A stretch of 64,000 nucleotides of DNA from Sesamum alatum (Eukaryota; Streptophyta; Magnoliopsida; Lamiales; Pedaliaceae), in assembly GCA_034509735.1 (NCBI GenBank), contig JACGWO010000012.1:19807188-19871187 (forward strand). The letters are read 5' to 3'. Under the pieces are notes generated by a model. That model searched no databases. It saw only the letters and a program-made list of their open reading frames with translations, and had not been told where the DNA came from. A program made the position numbers and the translations under genes. Below, in pieces: positions 46,719 to 58,360 of the stretch (position 1 is its first letter; each line of letters begins with the position of its first letter).

Positions 46719-47717
46719 ATATATATATATATATATAAACATTGGTGGTTAAGATGTTAATTAATGTCCTAGTGTGTCTCTTAGAATAAAGCAAAAGTTA
46801 GGTGTCTACAATTCTTTTTTGTAAAATCTAATAATCATATTTAAGGTTATGACAAAGATCAGGGTCTTGCATTGCATGCCTCTTTCTTTCTTCACATTTA
46901 AATAATCTCATCCCATATCACAATATAATAATATTATTCCTATTGGCATTGGCCCCTTCTCCTCCATTGAATATTCTTCCTTGTTTGGACCCAAAACTCC
47001 AAATTTCCACCCCATCCCCAACACTATTTCTACTTTGAATGGGTTGGCCTTCACCCTTACTTTAATTATATTTTAAATATATTATTTATACTTATTAATA
47101 CAAAAGATGTACTATTTATTACATATTATTAAATGAATATGAGAGATTTAACTAATAAATTAGTCTTAAACTCATCTCTTTCTGAATGAATTGCATTAGT
47201 AAGGATAATTCTTTTAGGCCCCGACCAACATAATATCTAGCATAATATCTAGCACTCAATTAATGAGAAAGTGCATATCGCACCACTTCACATTGTCTGG
47301 TGCGACAACGGCATAATAGTAGGTACTTAGGCGAGAAACTCAGAGCAAAATGTTAGTTTAAAGATCTTTCTCCATAGTAAGACGTCTTTTTAAGGATAAA
47401 TTTGTAAAGCTTTGGTGAAAACAAATGATACGTTGCATTAGGGCATTCAGACGAGGTCCAACACAAAATATTATTGTGCGTTAAGGCATTCAATCGATTC
47501 CCCCCTCCCCCCCTCCTGCCTAATAAGACTTTTTTTTAAGGACAAAATACATAAACTTGAATCAAAGCAACCAATAAATTGTATTACGGGTCGTTTACAT
47601 TGAATTATCGGGCAGGATGTTGTTGGCTATCTAGGCCAATCCAGTAATATATCTTATTTACTTTGTTGGACCGCGACCAGGCTCCAATCTGTTCAGCCCG
47701 CAAAAGCCTACGACTAA
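46719..47717. other. AT-rich spacer with (AT)n run
   Basis: An (AT)n run lies at 46718-46737. No coding or repeat structure was recognised in the rest, apart from C-rich stretches near 47500. Confidence 0.5.
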
Positions 47718-48118
47718 CCCCTATAATTTATCACGGAGGAAGGAGGGGGGATGGGGCAAGATTTCTTAACCCACTTGGTCCACTTTTGGCCCCCTTAGCT
47801 CTGTTTACATTTATGTCCTAACTTTAGACATAAGATTACAACTACACTTTTGTACCTTGTTTACAATACAACAACAATAACAATTAATGTCTAAAACATC
47901 AAATTTCCCCTTGTCTGCCCTATAATTTATCGGGGAGGGAGGGCAAGATTTCTTAACCCACTCGGTCTACTTTTGGCCCCCTTAGCTATTTTTACATTTC
48001 TGTCCCTAACTTTAGACATAAGATTACGACTACACCCTTGTACCTTGTTTAAAAAACAACAACAACAACAACAATAACAACAACAATTAATGTCTGAAAC
48101 TTCAACTTTCCCCTTGTC
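47718..48118 (+). repeat. Two-copy tandem duplication, ~200-bp unit
   Basis: CCCTATAATTTATC starts units at 47718 and 47918. Both contain CAAGATTTCTTAACCCACT, TTTTGGCCCCCTTAGCT, TTTAGACATAAGATTAC and CTTGTACCTTGTTTA, and both end in CAA-rich sequence and TTTCCCCTTGTCTG. The second copy has an expanded CAA run near 48054-48085. It lies just upstream of the second Harbinger cluster. Confidence 0.9.
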
Positions 48119-49169
48119 TGAAAATCGAAGTTCCCCCTTCTCCGAAAATCAAGTTCCCAAAGGTCCAAAAAAATTATCTTCTGTTGTCTGGTTTTCGAAA
48201 TGTCCTCCAGTCTACTAGACCATCGCGCCAAGTTCTCCCACCTTTGGTTTCTGCTGAAGTTCTATTTGCTATATTTAGATGCGTGCGAGTGTGTTGTTTT
48301 CCTCACCTGAACTGCTCTCGAGTTTATCTGGTGAAGACGACCATTGAAGGCAGTGCAAGTTGTTGGATTCAGAAAGCGGACTTAAGCTAATAACGTGTTA
48401 CAACAAAGGTAAAATCTCGAGTTGTTTAGCATAAAATCGATTCTTCGTTTGATTTATGTAAAGCTATACGGTAGCTAGTTAAAGTTTTCAGTTTTTCCCT
48501 TTGATGTATTCATTGGTTTATGTGTAGTTGTTTGTATCTTAATGAAAATCAATTTTTTGACTATTTGTCTATAATTCATTAGGAATGATTTATTTTGAAA
48601 GAAATTTTGGTGAGGATGGAAATGGCCAATGACGATTTCACATTCTATGCGTTGCAAAAAAATTTTAGGGAGACGGTGCATTTTTTATGTTGTTAGGAAC
48701 CTAACAAATTTATTGTGCTATAGTCTTAAGAGTAGAATTCCTAAACAAGTAAAAACAATTTGAAAGTTAACCGATCTAAACAACATCGACTGCTTGGTAA
48801 TCTTTGCATGAGTATGGATGTATTTGGTCGTTTGTGCTATCTGCTGAAGAACTTGGGAGGACTCTATAGTACATAGAATGTTGGGGTGGAGGAGCAAGTT
48901 GCTGCATTTTTAATTTGGCCATCACACGAAAAATAGGATTGTCAAGTTCTATTTCATTCAACGTGGACGCACTATTAGTGAACCTTCAACCCCGTCCTAG
49001 ACGTTATATTGAAATTACATTCGAAACTGCTAGTTACTCCGACTCCAGTGAAGGAAGACAACACTTGTGCAAGATGGAGATCGTTCAAGGTAATCTTAGT
49101 TCAGTATTAACCTGCCGTTGCTGAACTTTTTTTTTTGTTTGCCCTACAATCGCTGTGTTTGGCTCTGTT
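48119..49169. other. Flank or decayed N-terminal region of the second Harbinger transposase
   Basis: No clear exon. Short frames at 48184-48390 and 48915-49124 show no recognisable transposase helix-turn-helix motif. It may be decayed coding sequence. Confidence 0.4.
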
Positions 49170-49900
49170 GAGATTTACTTCATGCAGGGGTGTTTAGGTG
49201 CCTTAGACAGAACATACATCCGTGTGTGGGTTCATGAGTCTAATAAGGACAAGTACAGAACACGGAAATGTGAGATTGCAGTGAATGTTCTGGGCGTATG
49301 TGACAGAGATATGAGGTTTATTTATGTGCTCGGTGGGTGGGAAGGAAGTCGGGTGCTTCGTGATGCAATAAATCAGCCGAATGGCTTGCGGGTTCCCTGT
49401 GGTATGCGGATATCACATGAATAATTTTGTTTGTTAAGTTTCTTCTTCAGCCAAGAACAATAATTAACCTTCTTGTTCATTTTTATATATGAAACTACTA
49501 TTTGCGCGACAATGATTACACTAACGATGAAGGATTTCTAACTCCATACAGAGGTGTCTGATACCATCTAAAAGAGTGGGAGTCTGAAGCATCCTCTCCC
49601 CAGAATTTGCGGAAGTTCTTCAATCCAATACAATCTATTGCCCGAAATGTGATTGAAAGATGTTTTGGCCCGTTGAAGATCCAGAACCGCATCATAACGA
49701 CCCTTTGTCTACTGCACTACTACGTGAGGAAGGCGATGCATGTCGACCCTTTGGAGGATTTTGTTGGGCATAATGTGGAGTCGCATTAAGACAATAATGT
49801 GAAATTTGTTTCCATAATTGACACTAACCCTCATGGTCTGATTGGAAGGGGAATCTTGCTAAATCTATGTATCAAGAATAGTCGGAGAGGTAGGGATGAA
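49170..49900 (+). pseudogene. PIF/Harbinger (HARBI1-like) transposase remnant, copy 2
   Basis: The DDE core is well preserved: QGCLGALDRTYIRVWVHES holds the first catalytic Asp, then AVNVLGVCDRDMRFIYVLGG and WEGSRVLRDAINQPNGLRVP hold the second. An intron (about 49425-49490) precedes YTNDEGFLTPYRGV and NVIERCFGPLKIQNRI with the third acidic residue intact, and the end reads IIDTNPHG. The N-terminal DNA-binding part is missing. A TGA near 49560, a stop at 49787-49789 and a deletion of residues before RVLRD show decay. The Myb/SANT partner ORF follows on the same strand. Confidence 0.88.
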
Positions 49901-50199
49901 TTTGAGGAAGGAAGAATCTGGTGGTTAAGAATGTTATGTTCCTATTTCGTTATATTGTTGCATGATGGATGTTTGAACAATTTTTTAAATAACCTATATA
50001 ATGTAAAATATCTGTCTATATTTTCCCGTAAATTATTTTGTTGGAAGCGCACTTTATTTTTACTCTGGTGAAATGCATTTGTTTCATATTTTGCAGGCAC
50101 ATTAATCGAAGGTTTCATGCACACCTTTATTCACTTGGCTGGACTGACATGTTATTTTGTTGGCTGCTTGTGGTAGAGTACAACTTAAGAACCAACAAT

Positions 50200-51230
50200 T
50201 CGTGGGGGTAGAAAGGGCGCAAACAAGAATTCAGGGATCCTAGGTGGGTCTGGCCACTGAAAGAGGGGCAATGTTTGTTGGTTGTAGTAAAGAAAATTGT
50301 CTGGACTGGCTGGAAGTGTGAACAATGGCTTTTGCACAGATTATCTTGGTGCTCTTGAATAGGAAATGGGTAAGTTGTTTCCAACGGCTAAAATCAAAGC
50401 CAAGCTACACATTCTATCACAATTGCATGTTTAAAAAAAGAACTATGGATCAATAAGTAATATGCTTGTACGAAGTGAATTTGGCTGGGATGATGATACC
50501 AATATGGTTTTTGTCGAAGATGATATGTTGGAAAGCTACATTAAGGTATTTAGCCTACCCAGAATTCATGATTTTACTATATGTTATGATACAAAATTTA
50601 CCGTGATACTTTCTTATTGTTGCTTTGCAGATTGACCCGTTTGCGAAGACTCTCCATTTGAAATCCTCCTTCTTTTTACTCGTCCTGATGCGAGATATTC
50701 GGGAAAGATCGAGCAACATGTGAAGGAGCAGGAAATATTGTGGAAGTCATTCATCTTTCTGGTAATGCCCCTTCTTACAAATCACCAAAGTATTATGTTC
50801 ATCAGATTGAGTCAACTCCGCACAATTTGTTTGGTGAGGACGTTGAATACTACAACAATGCCCCACCTGTTAGTGGTATAATGGAAACGACTCTTCAACT
50901 ACAAGGCCAGTTCACCCCCACAAGTGTAAATCCTTGAAAACTGATGTGGACGAACATTCTCGAACAACATTGAGCATTTTGTTACTAATACTGATAATCG
51001 TTTGACTTGCATTGCAAAAAGAATTGGCTTTGAAGTTGATGTCTCCAAGGAGAGGCAAAAGGTGTATGAAGAGTTAGCAATTGCACAAAATTGGGCATCA
51101 CTCAAAGAATTTCGATCAAAGAAGCTTATTAACAACACTCAGGACATGGACCTATTTTTCAGCCTCCCTTCCAATGTCAGAAGTATGTTTGTGTGCATAA
51201 CCATTTCGGGGTCAATGTAGCAATGGACAG
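50200..51230 (+). pseudogene. Myb/SANT-like protein remnant (Harbinger second ORF), copy 2
   Basis: Successive blocks read DYLGALE-EMGKLFPTAKIK (about 50310-50390), then KKNYGSISNMLVRSEFGWDD and VEDDMLESYIKVF before a GT donor (about 50545). After an intron come IDPFAKTLHLKSS and FGKDRATCEGAGNIVEV (50697-50745). The tail continues with NRLTCIAKRIGFEVDVSKER and VYEELAIAQN. This is the complete order of a plant PIF Myb/SANT ORF. Several stops (for example at 50935-50937) and frameshifts show it is dead. Confidence 0.85.
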
Positions 51231-51589
51231 TCAACATCAAGTGGTAGTTATGCCTTTGACGATTTTTGGCGTCAAGAGGTCTTTTGTCAATAGAATGTTG
51301 ATAATACACACTTTGATGAATATTTTGAAGGACTTGAAGTCCTAGGATGTTTATTTAAAACATTAGCTAGATAGGGTGCAGGTTATTGTTTGAATGTTTA
51401 GTTGCATTCAAACATTAATTTATTGGAGGTATATTTTTCATCATTTGTGCATTATCACACCCACTTTACTACTTATTAATGATTTGCTTTAATGAGCTTT
51501 CAACAACATAATATTTTCATTAATTGAAAAGAAGACGCATAATACTTAAAAGAAAACACTAGCAACTAGCAATAACATATTACATCTTG

Positions 51590-52280
51590 CCTTTCCAAGA
51601 AGAGTTACCCGTCCCAAAACTTGTTGCTTTTGTATTGTAAGTGTGTCTACAAAATGCCTTCGAGTAGTTCTGTTTTTTGTTCTCATCCTCTTCATCACTT
51701 GGTTGGTAGAGCAATTCTAGCTCATCTGGTTTGTGGATTCCATCTGTTGTAGGCCTTCGAAGCAAGTTCATCATGTGATGAGTTGAGTTGGGTGCACCTA
51801 ATAAGGTGGATAACTCATCCCACATTCGCTCTGGTTTTTCAACATAGCATGTTTTGATCCTACTTTTCTTTACACAACAATTTCACACAAGTTAAAGCTT
51901 TGTGTAAGTTGTAAACATATATTTCTATATGGACTATTAGTTACATAAATACCTGTTATATCTCCTTCCATTTCTCACATGTGGATAAGAACTGATTGTG
52001 ATTTGGTTCCACATAACGCCTGATAACTTTGTGATCCTTTAAATGTCATATCGTTCCTTCAGCTTCCACATATGAGTAACACAATATTTATACTCAAATT
52101 TCTTCTTCTCAAACAACAGATTCACTTGGGCCATAGCAAGCTCAATAACCATTTTTTTTTTGTTTCCTAGAACAAAAAACCCACACTTTGTAGCTTCAAC
52201 AAGCTCAACAATGAATGCATTATCTTATTCCTTAGTCCACTCACTACAATAGAACATCCTTTGTTGTCAATCACGCATGT
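51590..52280 (-). pseudogene. SANT-like protein remnant, minus strand, cluster 2
   Basis: From about 52280 on the minus strand: CSEWTKE-DNAFIVELVEAT, GNKKKMVIELAMAQVNLLFE and CVTHMWKLKERYDI, then MWDELSTLLGAPNSTHHMMN and an acidic segment YQPSDEEDENKK. The tryptophan and acidic pattern fits a Myb/SANT-like domain and its tail. Stops and a frameshift near 52040 break it. It is convergent with the plus-strand copy ending at 51230. Confidence 0.6.
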
Positions 52281-52859
52281 TTGCTCAGCTTACTAATGAA
52301 AAAATGGTTGGGAAGTAATTGTGCTTAGGTGTGGTTTGACACCTCTTGAGGTCCTATTTATAAGCTTTTTTTTGGCTTTCTTGAGTGTTGTTATACTTAA
52401 TTACTTAGAAACACGTTTATATGCATGATATGCCTATTCCTTATAAAGTTGCAGGCATGCAGGGAATATATTCGCCCCATAAAACACCATACCTTAGCTG
52501 GAGCACTTAAAAAACGACATGCGTTATAGAGCGCTTAAAAATGACATAAAAAGAAAGCAAACACAAAATACACACAACGTGAGAAAGACATAACTGTTGT
52601 CTGAAATTCAAACACATTGCCACTACACAAATATCATGTGTGTTTTATAATTTATAACTATATAGATGCTGGCATTATTTACAAACACTAACTCCCAAAA
52701 TAAAATTTAATATTAACCAGTTGCCCCATAAAACACTAGAAAAATATTAAGTCAACAAACATTGTTTACATTACACAACATGCCAAAATAAGGCACTTTC
52801 AGCTATAAAAAAGATTCCTTAACATCCAAAAACTTCACATATTGAAGAGGCACTTGACT

Positions 52860-53690
52860 ATTCACCATCTGGGTCCTTGTTGTCGGAGTACAAGGAAGAT
52901 GGCGTAGGGTGGCTTAACAATGGCTGGTTAACCTCTTCATCCTCATCTTTAGACTCATAGTAAGAGTACATCCTCTAGAGGTTTGGAAAGCCATCTTCAT
53001 ATCTGTCGCCATCCTCTTCGTCCTCGGACTCAATTGGGCTCATGTCTGCGTCATCTCCCTCCGTCTCATCCTCATTATTTGACACATCTACAACATCCAC
53101 CTCTACCGCCATGTTCTCCACCATTGCATGCTCAAATATAATCGTGAGGTACTCATATTCAGGCTCTCCATTCCACCTATACCATTTGGCTAGTGCGATG
53201 GTCTAACAAAGGTAAAGGGCACCAAAGTTCAAAAATATCAAGTCGAATATTTATAAAAAAAAAGTCAGTAAAAAATTACTATTGGTTAAATATCAAGTTC
53301 AATATTTAAAAAAACACAAGAAAATAAACACTATTGGCTAAAACTACTTGTAGAATGATCCTCCAGAAGCGGCGCGGTGCCTTAACCTCGTTAGTGAAGG
53401 GAAACCATGTGAAATCAGGCATCATGAGAAGATGATGAAATGTGAAATACCTATTCTTCAGACGTTTCACAATCCGACGAAGTTTCTCATAGTCGAAGTC
53501 TTCGCCAAACTCCTCATTCAACACCCAGGTTCTATAGACAATTTTGTGGTCATTAACCCTCCTCGAACGTGTGTTGCCTATCCTTGCTTGACCGCCTAAG
53601 ACGCTAATAAATGCCCCGTCCTTTTTCGGAGTCTATTGCGCATCATAAAAGTACTCGCTTTGAGGGTCGATGTTTAGATCCATTTCTCTC
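52860..53690 (-). pseudogene. SANT/Myb-like protein remnant, minus strand, cluster 2
   Basis: The likely start is the ATG at 53683-53681 (MDLNIDPQSEYFYDA). It continues with TPKKDGAFISVLGGQARIGN, RTWVLNEEFGEDFDYEKLRR and IVKRLKNRYFTFHHLL, then MMPDFTWFPFTNEVKAP. This matches a plant Myb/SANT-like domain. After an AT-rich intron-like gap (about 53210-53330) a second block has ALAKWYRWNGEPEYEYLTII and a strongly acidic tail, ending at a TGA near 52860. Few disruptions are visible, a TAG near 53633 being the clearest, so it is the best-preserved member of the cluster. Confidence 0.65.
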
Positions 53691-54179
53691 TTCTCGGACG
53701 CCACTGATTTTGAAATGGTAAAAGAGAGTTTATGTTGAATAGAGCGACGCTCTTTTGATTTGTTTTGAGTGTGTCTGAAATGCCTGTACTGAAAGTTGTT
53801 TTGCCATATTGTAGAAGGCGAAGAGACACATCTCAAACGATGTGGGCATAAGAAAGATGAAATGATTCACAGTTCGATATTGACTACAGACAAATTTTGC
53901 AGACAATATTTCTTGCATATACATAGCTTATAATAATTATGAAAAATAATAACAAACTGAAAACCCACTTTTGGCAGGTGCAAATTATAATTTCCACAAC
54001 AAGGGACATACTTAAAATTGGAAAATTAAATAAAGCATCAAACTTGTAAACATCAATAAGGCCGAGAGAAAAATAAAATTAAGTTATGTTCAGTGAACAT
54101 CAAAACTGCAATATACTAAAGTACTGACTAGATGAATAGAAAAAGCATATAGTCCTAAATAATTTGGAGATTTCAAGCT

Positions 54180-54720
54180 TGGTTATTTTCTGCATCCCTA
54201 TTGTCAAGACGGAAATTGGCCCAATCTTCTTCATTATCCGGTGGAGGATTATCAGTTGGAGCGCCAAAGATTGCAATCAATGATCCATAACATTTAATCA
54301 CTGGACAACTCTTTGACGTAGGAATTATGTAATGTTAAATCATAGTGATTGAGAATGTGTATACCTCAATCAATGTAGCCCATATACTATCATTGGCCGT
54401 TATCTGTTTATCTATGGGACTCCAACAAACTCCAAAAAGAGAAATTAACCATTGGAATAAACTATACCCATGAGGAAGTTTCTGAACGCATTTCATACAT
54501 TCTTCCACAAAAAAATAAGTATTAAATTCACTATTCACATCGATAGTTGCCCAACAGACCGGTAGTTGAATTAGGCCAACCTCCCTCGTAAACCCCTGCT
54601 TGAACCAAATTAACCAGACTGTCGAGGAAGCATTTCTTGTATTCCTTACACCAAGTTGCAGAATAAAACTTTCGATCCTGCCATTGCTGAGCATCAACGA
54701 GTCCACTCATCTTCAGAAAC
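54180..54720 (-). pseudogene. Myb/SANT-like protein remnant, minus strand, cluster 2 (two exons)
   Basis: The ATG near 54708 opens MSGLVDAQQWQDRKFYSATW, then CKEYKKCFLDSLVNLVQAGV. After one or two frameshifts it reads SPIDKQITANDSIWATLIEV, the conserved exon-end motif, followed by a GT at about 54360. A second exon (about 54303-54180) gives KCYGSLIAIFGAPTDNPPPD and ends DAENNQA with a stop. The order matches a plant Myb/SANT-like gene. At least one frameshift near 54540 makes it a pseudogene as it stands. Confidence 0.65.
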
Positions 54721-55050
54721 CGATGAAGTCGAGTAGTAGTAGATAAAACACAACTATTCTCACATGGGAAGTAATGGCAATTACTTGTTGAACTTATAAG
54801 GAAACGAAATACCATTTCATATGCATTATAGTATGTGTGATTACACATCTTTCCTACACGATTTATCAGTGATAATAACAGGGAATATATTCCATTCAAC
54901 GGTAAAAAGTAGTCAACAATTGTTATAATTTATTGAATCAGACCCCTTTAATGAAAAGAGAGATTTACATAAAGGCTAATGCAAAAATACAACTGGCAGG
55001 ATACAATTTATGATGTCTACAATCACATTGAAATACAACCAAATTACAAC

Positions 55051-55658
55051 TCAATATAACATTGCTAAAGTAGGCATGCGGTAAGACCTTTTATACATGC
55101 AAAAAAGAGACACGCTTACAAAGAGCGTGCTCGAAGCAACAAAGGTTATCTTCCAAAAGACTTTCTCGTGACGTGCAACAGTCTCCAATTTATCACAACG
55201 TGCTTTACACTCATCTATACGAGTCCCATATCGATTAAGATGCCTCAACAACCCAGGTATAATTCAAACTCCCATGCACACATTCGAAGATCTATCCACT
55301 CAAATGAATTGCATCAAGTCCCTACAAAGACCAAAAAAAAAACAAAGATAAAAAAAATTCTGAGCTCAAAAGCAAGTTGATTCTATAATTCAAAGACATT
55401 TACTTATCAACAACAAAAGCACCATCCATATCAATCACCAACATTCAAACCACTACAGCCTTTGAACCTTCTATACAGGTTATGATCAGTCCATGAAATC
55501 CTCTCACGAAAACCATGGCTTCAATTGCAAAGACTGGTACGACCAAAATCCCCTAAATTTTCTTGGATTCCGCTACTACTTCCATAGTTACTCGAGTTCC
55601 TGCTATTTGAACACGAATATCCAGGTGAATGTCTATGATTTACATATGCATCAACCAT
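55051..55658 (-). pseudogene. GRF-type zinc-finger protein with C-terminal membrane segment (decayed)
   Basis: From the ATG at 55658 the minus strand reads MVDAYVNHRHSPGYSCSNSR, a Ser/Asn/Gly-rich N-terminus, then SLCN, a stop, and RISWTDHNLYRRFKGC. This is the GRF zinc finger (C-x-C ... SWTD-N-xRRFxGC). The TGA at 55521-55523 replaces the second zinc-ligand Cys. The end (about 55260-55051) has GLLRHLNRYGTRIDECKARC, a coiled-coil-like stretch, and a hydrophobic helix (KITFVASSTLFVSVSLFCMY). Small GRF finger proteins with such a tail are common in plant transposon-rich DNA. It lies next to the SANT cluster on the same strand. Confidence 0.7.
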
Positions 55659-56336
55659 TGGTAGAAAGCTTCAAACCAGGAGCTTCACAAATGGATTTAC
55701 GCACAGTAAACGCATAAAATATTAATACTAAAAATAAATAATAAATGAGAAGAACAGAACAAAGCACAACCATTCCTGCACTATCGTCAATGCTGGAGAT
55801 TGTCTAATTTAGAGCCGAGATGGAGATAGTTCAAAACCCAGAGCTTGAATAACAGATTTGCTAACAATAAGTGCAGAAATTATTAACACTAAATATAAAC
55901 AATGGTGGATGTTTAGAACAAACCGAAGCCCGTTTGTTCTCAAAATCTTACAGACGCCGAAGCTCATGTAATTTTAGAATGCCACGACTACCTCCCTTCT
56001 CACATTTGCCCTAATTCCCAATTACAAATAGCTATTGGAGTTGCATATGTCTGAAATAAGCTAACAGTTTAAATGTATAACCATAAAGGTAATTTCATAA
56101 GTGCATATGTAAATTTCATAAATTATCCTACAATGTAAAAAAATACCCAACTTTCAAGATTTACCCATCAACCAATTAAATTAACATTACTTCACTTGAT
56201 AAAATTTGTGCATTTATTATATCCTGCATTTTTATTCAAGCGGGGCTAATCCATCTCTTTTTCCATCAAGAAAAGTAAACGACATCTTAGAATTTTCAAT
56301 CAAGATGAAAAAAGTGCATGGTACGTCACTATATCG
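55659..56336. other. Non-coding spacer
   Basis: No recognisable gene or repeat end between the GRF remnant and the foldback element. Confidence 0.5.
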
Positions 56337-57146
56337 TATAGGGCTAAATACAGTTACCACCCCTAAAGTATTCGCCCCACATCAATTATCCCCCTAAAGT
56401 ATTAAAACCTTCAAAAATCCCCTTAACTTTCTAACTCCTTCAACTTTTAAGTTTAAAAAGTCCATTTTACCCTTATTAAAAGCTTTCTGAACAAAAAAAT
56501 AAATGAATTTTTAATATACTAAAATCACCTTTTGTCGAAGCTCTGTCTAATTCTAATTTCACTTGTTCGTCGAGCTCTTTTTATTTTCATAATCCTAAAG
56601 TACTTGGAATCCACTTTATTTTAATTTTAATTGTTTGTCAAACCAAATTAAAACTTAATTTATACATGCATATATATATATATATATATATTTATATATT
56701 TACTTAAACAAACATACAATTAATAAAATCGAAAGGACTGATGAGCTAATAAGAAAATATACAACTAATATATATTTATAATATATATTTATATCTATGG
56801 TAATTATATGAATATATAAATTTATTTTTAACTTGGTCTGACAAATAAATAAAACTAAAACAAAATGAGTTACAAATACTTTAGGATTATAAACATAAAA
56901 AGAGCTCAATGAACAAATAAAACTAAAATTATACAAAATTCAAAAAAGAGTGATTTTGGTATTTTAAAAATCTCTTTAATTTTTTTTTCCAAAATCAATT
57001 TTTAGTAAGGGTAAAATGGACTTTTCAAACTTCAAATTAAAGAAGTTAAAAGGTTATAATTTTTATTTGAAGGTTTTAATATGTTAGAGTTGTAATTGAT
57101 GTTAAGTGTATACTTGAGAAATGATAACTGTATTTATCCCTAATAG
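56337..57146 (+). mobile_element. ~810-bp foldback element upstream of the Dof gene
   Basis: The left end TAGGGCTAAATACAGTTACC is the inverse of the right end, which reads GATAACTGTATTTATCCCTA. The complementarity continues through TATTAAAACCTTCAAA and GTCCATTTTACCCTTA and inward to AAGTACTT-type and AAAATTAAA blocks, so each arm is about 350 bp. An (AT)n run lies near 56668-56692 at the centre. No coding capacity; duplications are not clear. Its transcript would form a long hairpin. Confidence 0.8.
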
Positions 57147-57670
57147 TCAATTGTACAGCAAGTATAATATCGTTCTAATGTAAAATTAGTTTAAGTATAA
57201 TTAATGAAGGAACTTATTGTTGTTAACTATTTTATAATTATTAATTAATAACAAAAAATCCAAGAACATTCCAACTTGAGAGAGACACTAGTGACTGTCA
57301 ACCCAATGCGTGTAGTGTGTGAGAGAGCAGGAGAGAGGAAAGTGTGTTTTCTGTTGTTTTCTCTCTCTACATATGTCTGTATGTATCGTCTGTATGATGT
57401 ACATATCATGATGTCGCGTCGTCGCTCTCACGCGGACTTTCAGAGATCATTCACATCATCACCATAAGAAGAGACGACCCAAGATCAACTTCCGCATCTC
57501 TTCCTCCTCCCTTTCTCTCTCTAACCATTTCTTGAAAATACCCTTTCATTTTCACCCCGAATTTTCATCTTTTGTTTTCTGCTTAAACCCTCGATTCCTC
57601 AACATTTTTGCGCTAGACCCAACTCGCCGAATCGGTCAAAGATCATACCCTCGAATTTTGAATCAGAACG

Positions 57671-58360
57671 ATGGAGAATTCGTCATTTTACTCACAGATC
57701 AAAGCACAAGCACAGCAGCCACAGCCGCAGTTCCCAGAGCACGAGCAGTTGAAATGCCCTAGGTGCGACTCCACCGACACTAAATTTTGTTACTACAACA
57801 ACTACAACCTCTCTCAGCCGCGCCACTTCTGCAAGAGCTGCAGAAGGTACTGGACCAAGGGCGGCGCGTTGAGGAACATCCCCGTCGGCGGTGGCTCGAG
57901 GAAGAACGCCAAGCGTAGCTCCTCCTCATCTTCCGCCGCCCCCAAACGCCCCGCCGCAGCAGTATCACCACCTAATAACAGCAAGAACAACGCCGGCGAA
58001 CTGACTGAGACATTGCCTCTGAAGGGAGACGATTTCGGGGGGCAGTTGGGGAATTTCGTAGAGGTGAGTGGGAGTTTCAGCTCGCTGCTGCTGGCGTCAG
58101 GTGGTGGGCATTTTGGTAATTTGCTTGTTGATGGGCTGAGCCCGAGCGGGTCGGGTTTGGAGCATTTTGGAGATCCGGGTTCGGGTCAGAATGTGGATCC
58201 ACAAGTGGGGTTAGACTTAGAGAGTGGAGGTAGCAGTAATGCTGATGGATTCTTGAACTTTCAGAGTGGTGGAGGCGGTGATGATGATGGTAGTTGGGGT
58301 GGCAGTAGCAACGCCTGGCCTGATCTTGCTATTTACACACCTGCCTCAAATTTTCAGTAG
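57671..58360 (+). CDS. Dof-type zinc-finger transcription factor
   Basis: Dof proteins are plant-specific nuclear factors that bind AAAG cores. The 229-residue frame has one Dof finger of the form CX2CX21CX2C, with Cys 29, 32, 54 and 57 ([20 protein letters not shown] and [20 protein letters not shown]). The basic [14 protein letters not shown] tail follows. Beyond it come a Ser/Ala/Pro-rich stretch, a Gly/Ser/Asp-rich activation-like region and the C-terminus [14 protein letters not shown]. It is a single exon with no break. The ATG is the first in frame after a CT-rich leader (57490-57670) and puts the finger near residue 29, as in short Dofs of the DOF1.7/DOF3.1 type; that subgroup is an inference. 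An ~810-bp foldback element ends about 525 bp upstream. Confidence 0.96.
   Translation: MENSSFYSQIKAQAQQPQPQFPEHEQLKCPRCDSTDTKFCYYNNYNLSQPRHFCKSCRRYWTKGGALRNIPVGGGSRKNAKRSSSSSSAAPKRPAAAVSPPNNSKNNAGELTETLPLKGDDFGGQLGNFVEVSGSFSSLLLASGGGHFGNLLVDGLSPSGSGLEHFGDPGSGQNVDPQVGLDLESGGSSNADGFLNFQSGGGGDDDGSWGGSSNAWPDLAIYTPASNFQ

Noticed and set aside
48184..48390. 68-codon frame upstream of Harbinger copy 2
   Set aside because: I could not recognise the N-terminal DNA-binding part of a HARBI1-like transposase in it.
57780..57971. Minus-strand Arg/Ser-rich frame under the Dof gene
   Set aside because: Antisense shadow of the Dof finger and its Ser-rich tail.
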